A program made the translations under genes and the position numbers. From positions 1 to 64,000 of the forward strand of contig NZ_DS990119.1 of assembly GCF_000187895.1 (NCBI RefSeq): DNA of 64,000 nucleotides, in the 5' to 3' direction. This DNA comes from Phocaeicola plebeius DSM 17135 (GTDB lineage Bacteria; Bacteroidota; Bacteroidia; Bacteroidales; Bacteroidaceae). Below, in pieces: positions 63,456 through 64,000 of this stretch (position 1 is its first letter; every line of letters begins with the position of its first letter). The notes under the pieces were generated by a model. It saw nothing but the letters and a program-made list of their open reading frames with translations, was not told the DNA's origin and did no database searches.

Positions 63456-64000
63456 TTATTTCTTCGACAAGCGTCTCAGGATGTGATGGTTCAGCATCAG
63501 GAGCTGCTTGTGCTTCTGGGCAATGGCCGAAGTGATGGGACGTCGGCCGATAAAGTCGGTAAAGTGCTGGAGAATGTTCAGCGGGGGAGAAGGCATTTGC
63601 TTGGGACGTATCGGTGCGATGACGTGCAGCCCCTGGTGAATGATTTCCACCTTCAGGTCTTTTCCGCCCATCATCGGGTCTCCGTCAAAATGGAACACTC
63701 CCTCCTGCGCACGGTGTATGATGATGCTCTTGTCCTTCATCGTTTTGATACGGCTGTTCTGGTCGAGTGTCCGGTTGAACAACTGGAAAGAAAGAGAAGG
63801 CACATCCAGCACAGTAAACGGCTCCAGTACCGTGATATCCATCATGCCGTCGGTCAGCGAGGCTTGCGGGGCGATGTAGGCATTGTTGCCATATTGCGAT
63901 GCATTGGCACAGGCTATCAGGAATGCTTTGTAGCGGACGGTACCCGTAGAGTTCTCTATTTCGTATGTCTCCGGTTCATACGTCAGACTTTCGTGCAGTG
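63456..64000 (-). CDS. Diacylglycerol-kinase-family lipid kinase (3' part)
   Basis: The frame is open through the window end, so at least 181 C-terminal residues are seen and the N-terminal kinase lobe lies beyond 64000. The segment ending in QYGNNAYIAPQASLTDGMMDITVLEPF is the characteristic C-terminal-domain motif of the YegS/DgkB/LCB5 family (aligning with GNNAYIAPxAxLxDGxLD). FHFDGDPMMGGKDLKVEIIHQGLHVIAP follows. These enzymes phosphorylate diacylglycerol or sphingoid bases. The first visible Met (63845) is internal, not a start. Confidence 0.83.
   Translation of the reverse strand, partial: LHESLTYEPETYEIENSTGTVRYKAFLIACANASQYGNNAYIAPQASLTDGMMDITVLEPFTVLDVPSLSFQLFNRTLDQNSRIKTMKDKSIIIHRAQEGVFHFDGDPMMGGKDLKVEIIHQGLHVIAPIRPKQMPSPPLNILQHFTDFIGRRPITSAIAQKHKQLLMLNHHILRRLSKK

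Overview
The window reads as a chromosomal segment of a gut Bacteroidales bacterium, most like Bacteroides or Phocaeicola. The evidence is internal. Most genes have a Bacteroidetes-type -7 box (TAnnTTTG) close upstream. There is a SusC/SusD pair, an Nqr sodium pump, Bacteroidetes-type RpoZ and BamD, a DUF4293 gene and an agmatine route to putrescine. I cannot name the species. No rRNA, tRNA, CRISPR array, prophage or conjugative element was seen.

Layout. 1-1242: decayed IS3-family insertion sequence. 1.47-9.5 kb: trkH (K+ uptake), then an operon on the minus strand, tamB-aguA-aguB. 9.8-17.2 kb: NhaC-type antiporter, secreted C1 aminopeptidase and a SusC/SusD pair. 17.4-23.2 kb: complete nqrABCDEF operon. 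23.5-29.2 kb: small exported protein, an unusual 2-hydroxyacid-dehydrogenase-like protein, uvrB, and a bamD-rpoZ-DUF4293 group. 29.2-35.6 kb: MBL hydrolase, divergent uxaC/uxaB, a protein with an ExoX-like C-terminal motif, folK and lgt. 35.7-40.2 kb: EamA transporter, AraC regulator, large TlpA-like thioredoxin protein. 40.3-51.8 kb: housekeeping block (DEAD-box helicase, serB, htpG, clpC, gyrA, TPR protein). 52.1-57.7 kb: accessory island with two AraC regulators and exported enzymes (alpha/beta hydrolase, Tat-type aldo/keto reductase, a lipoprotein fusing flavin-reductase and ABM domains). 57.7-64 kb: lon-tgt-lptG operon, trmN6-like methyltransferase, and the 3' part of a diacylglycerol-kinase-family gene.

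Much of the novelty lies between genes. Four intergenic stretches (1237-1330, 24047-24192, 37690-37786, 51810-51924) carry degenerate arrays with an exact 22-bp period built from GTTTT/AAAAC arms. Two gene starts (MBL hydrolase and lgt) have an ~85-bp dispersed repeat with an internal hairpin. The edge of that repeat forms a complete TTTG-N20-TAnnTTTG promoter for the gene. Upstream of the TlpA gene are three tandem AACTA-N7-TAGTT palindromes spaced two helical turns apart, which look like a repressor-controlled promoter. The uxaC/uxaB divergent region holds a 20-bp perfect palindrome.

Several gene starts were moved inward from the longest reading frame because a promoter box or terminator lies inside the longer frame (nhaC, susC, bamD, serB, htpG, lgt, both AraC genes with long frames).
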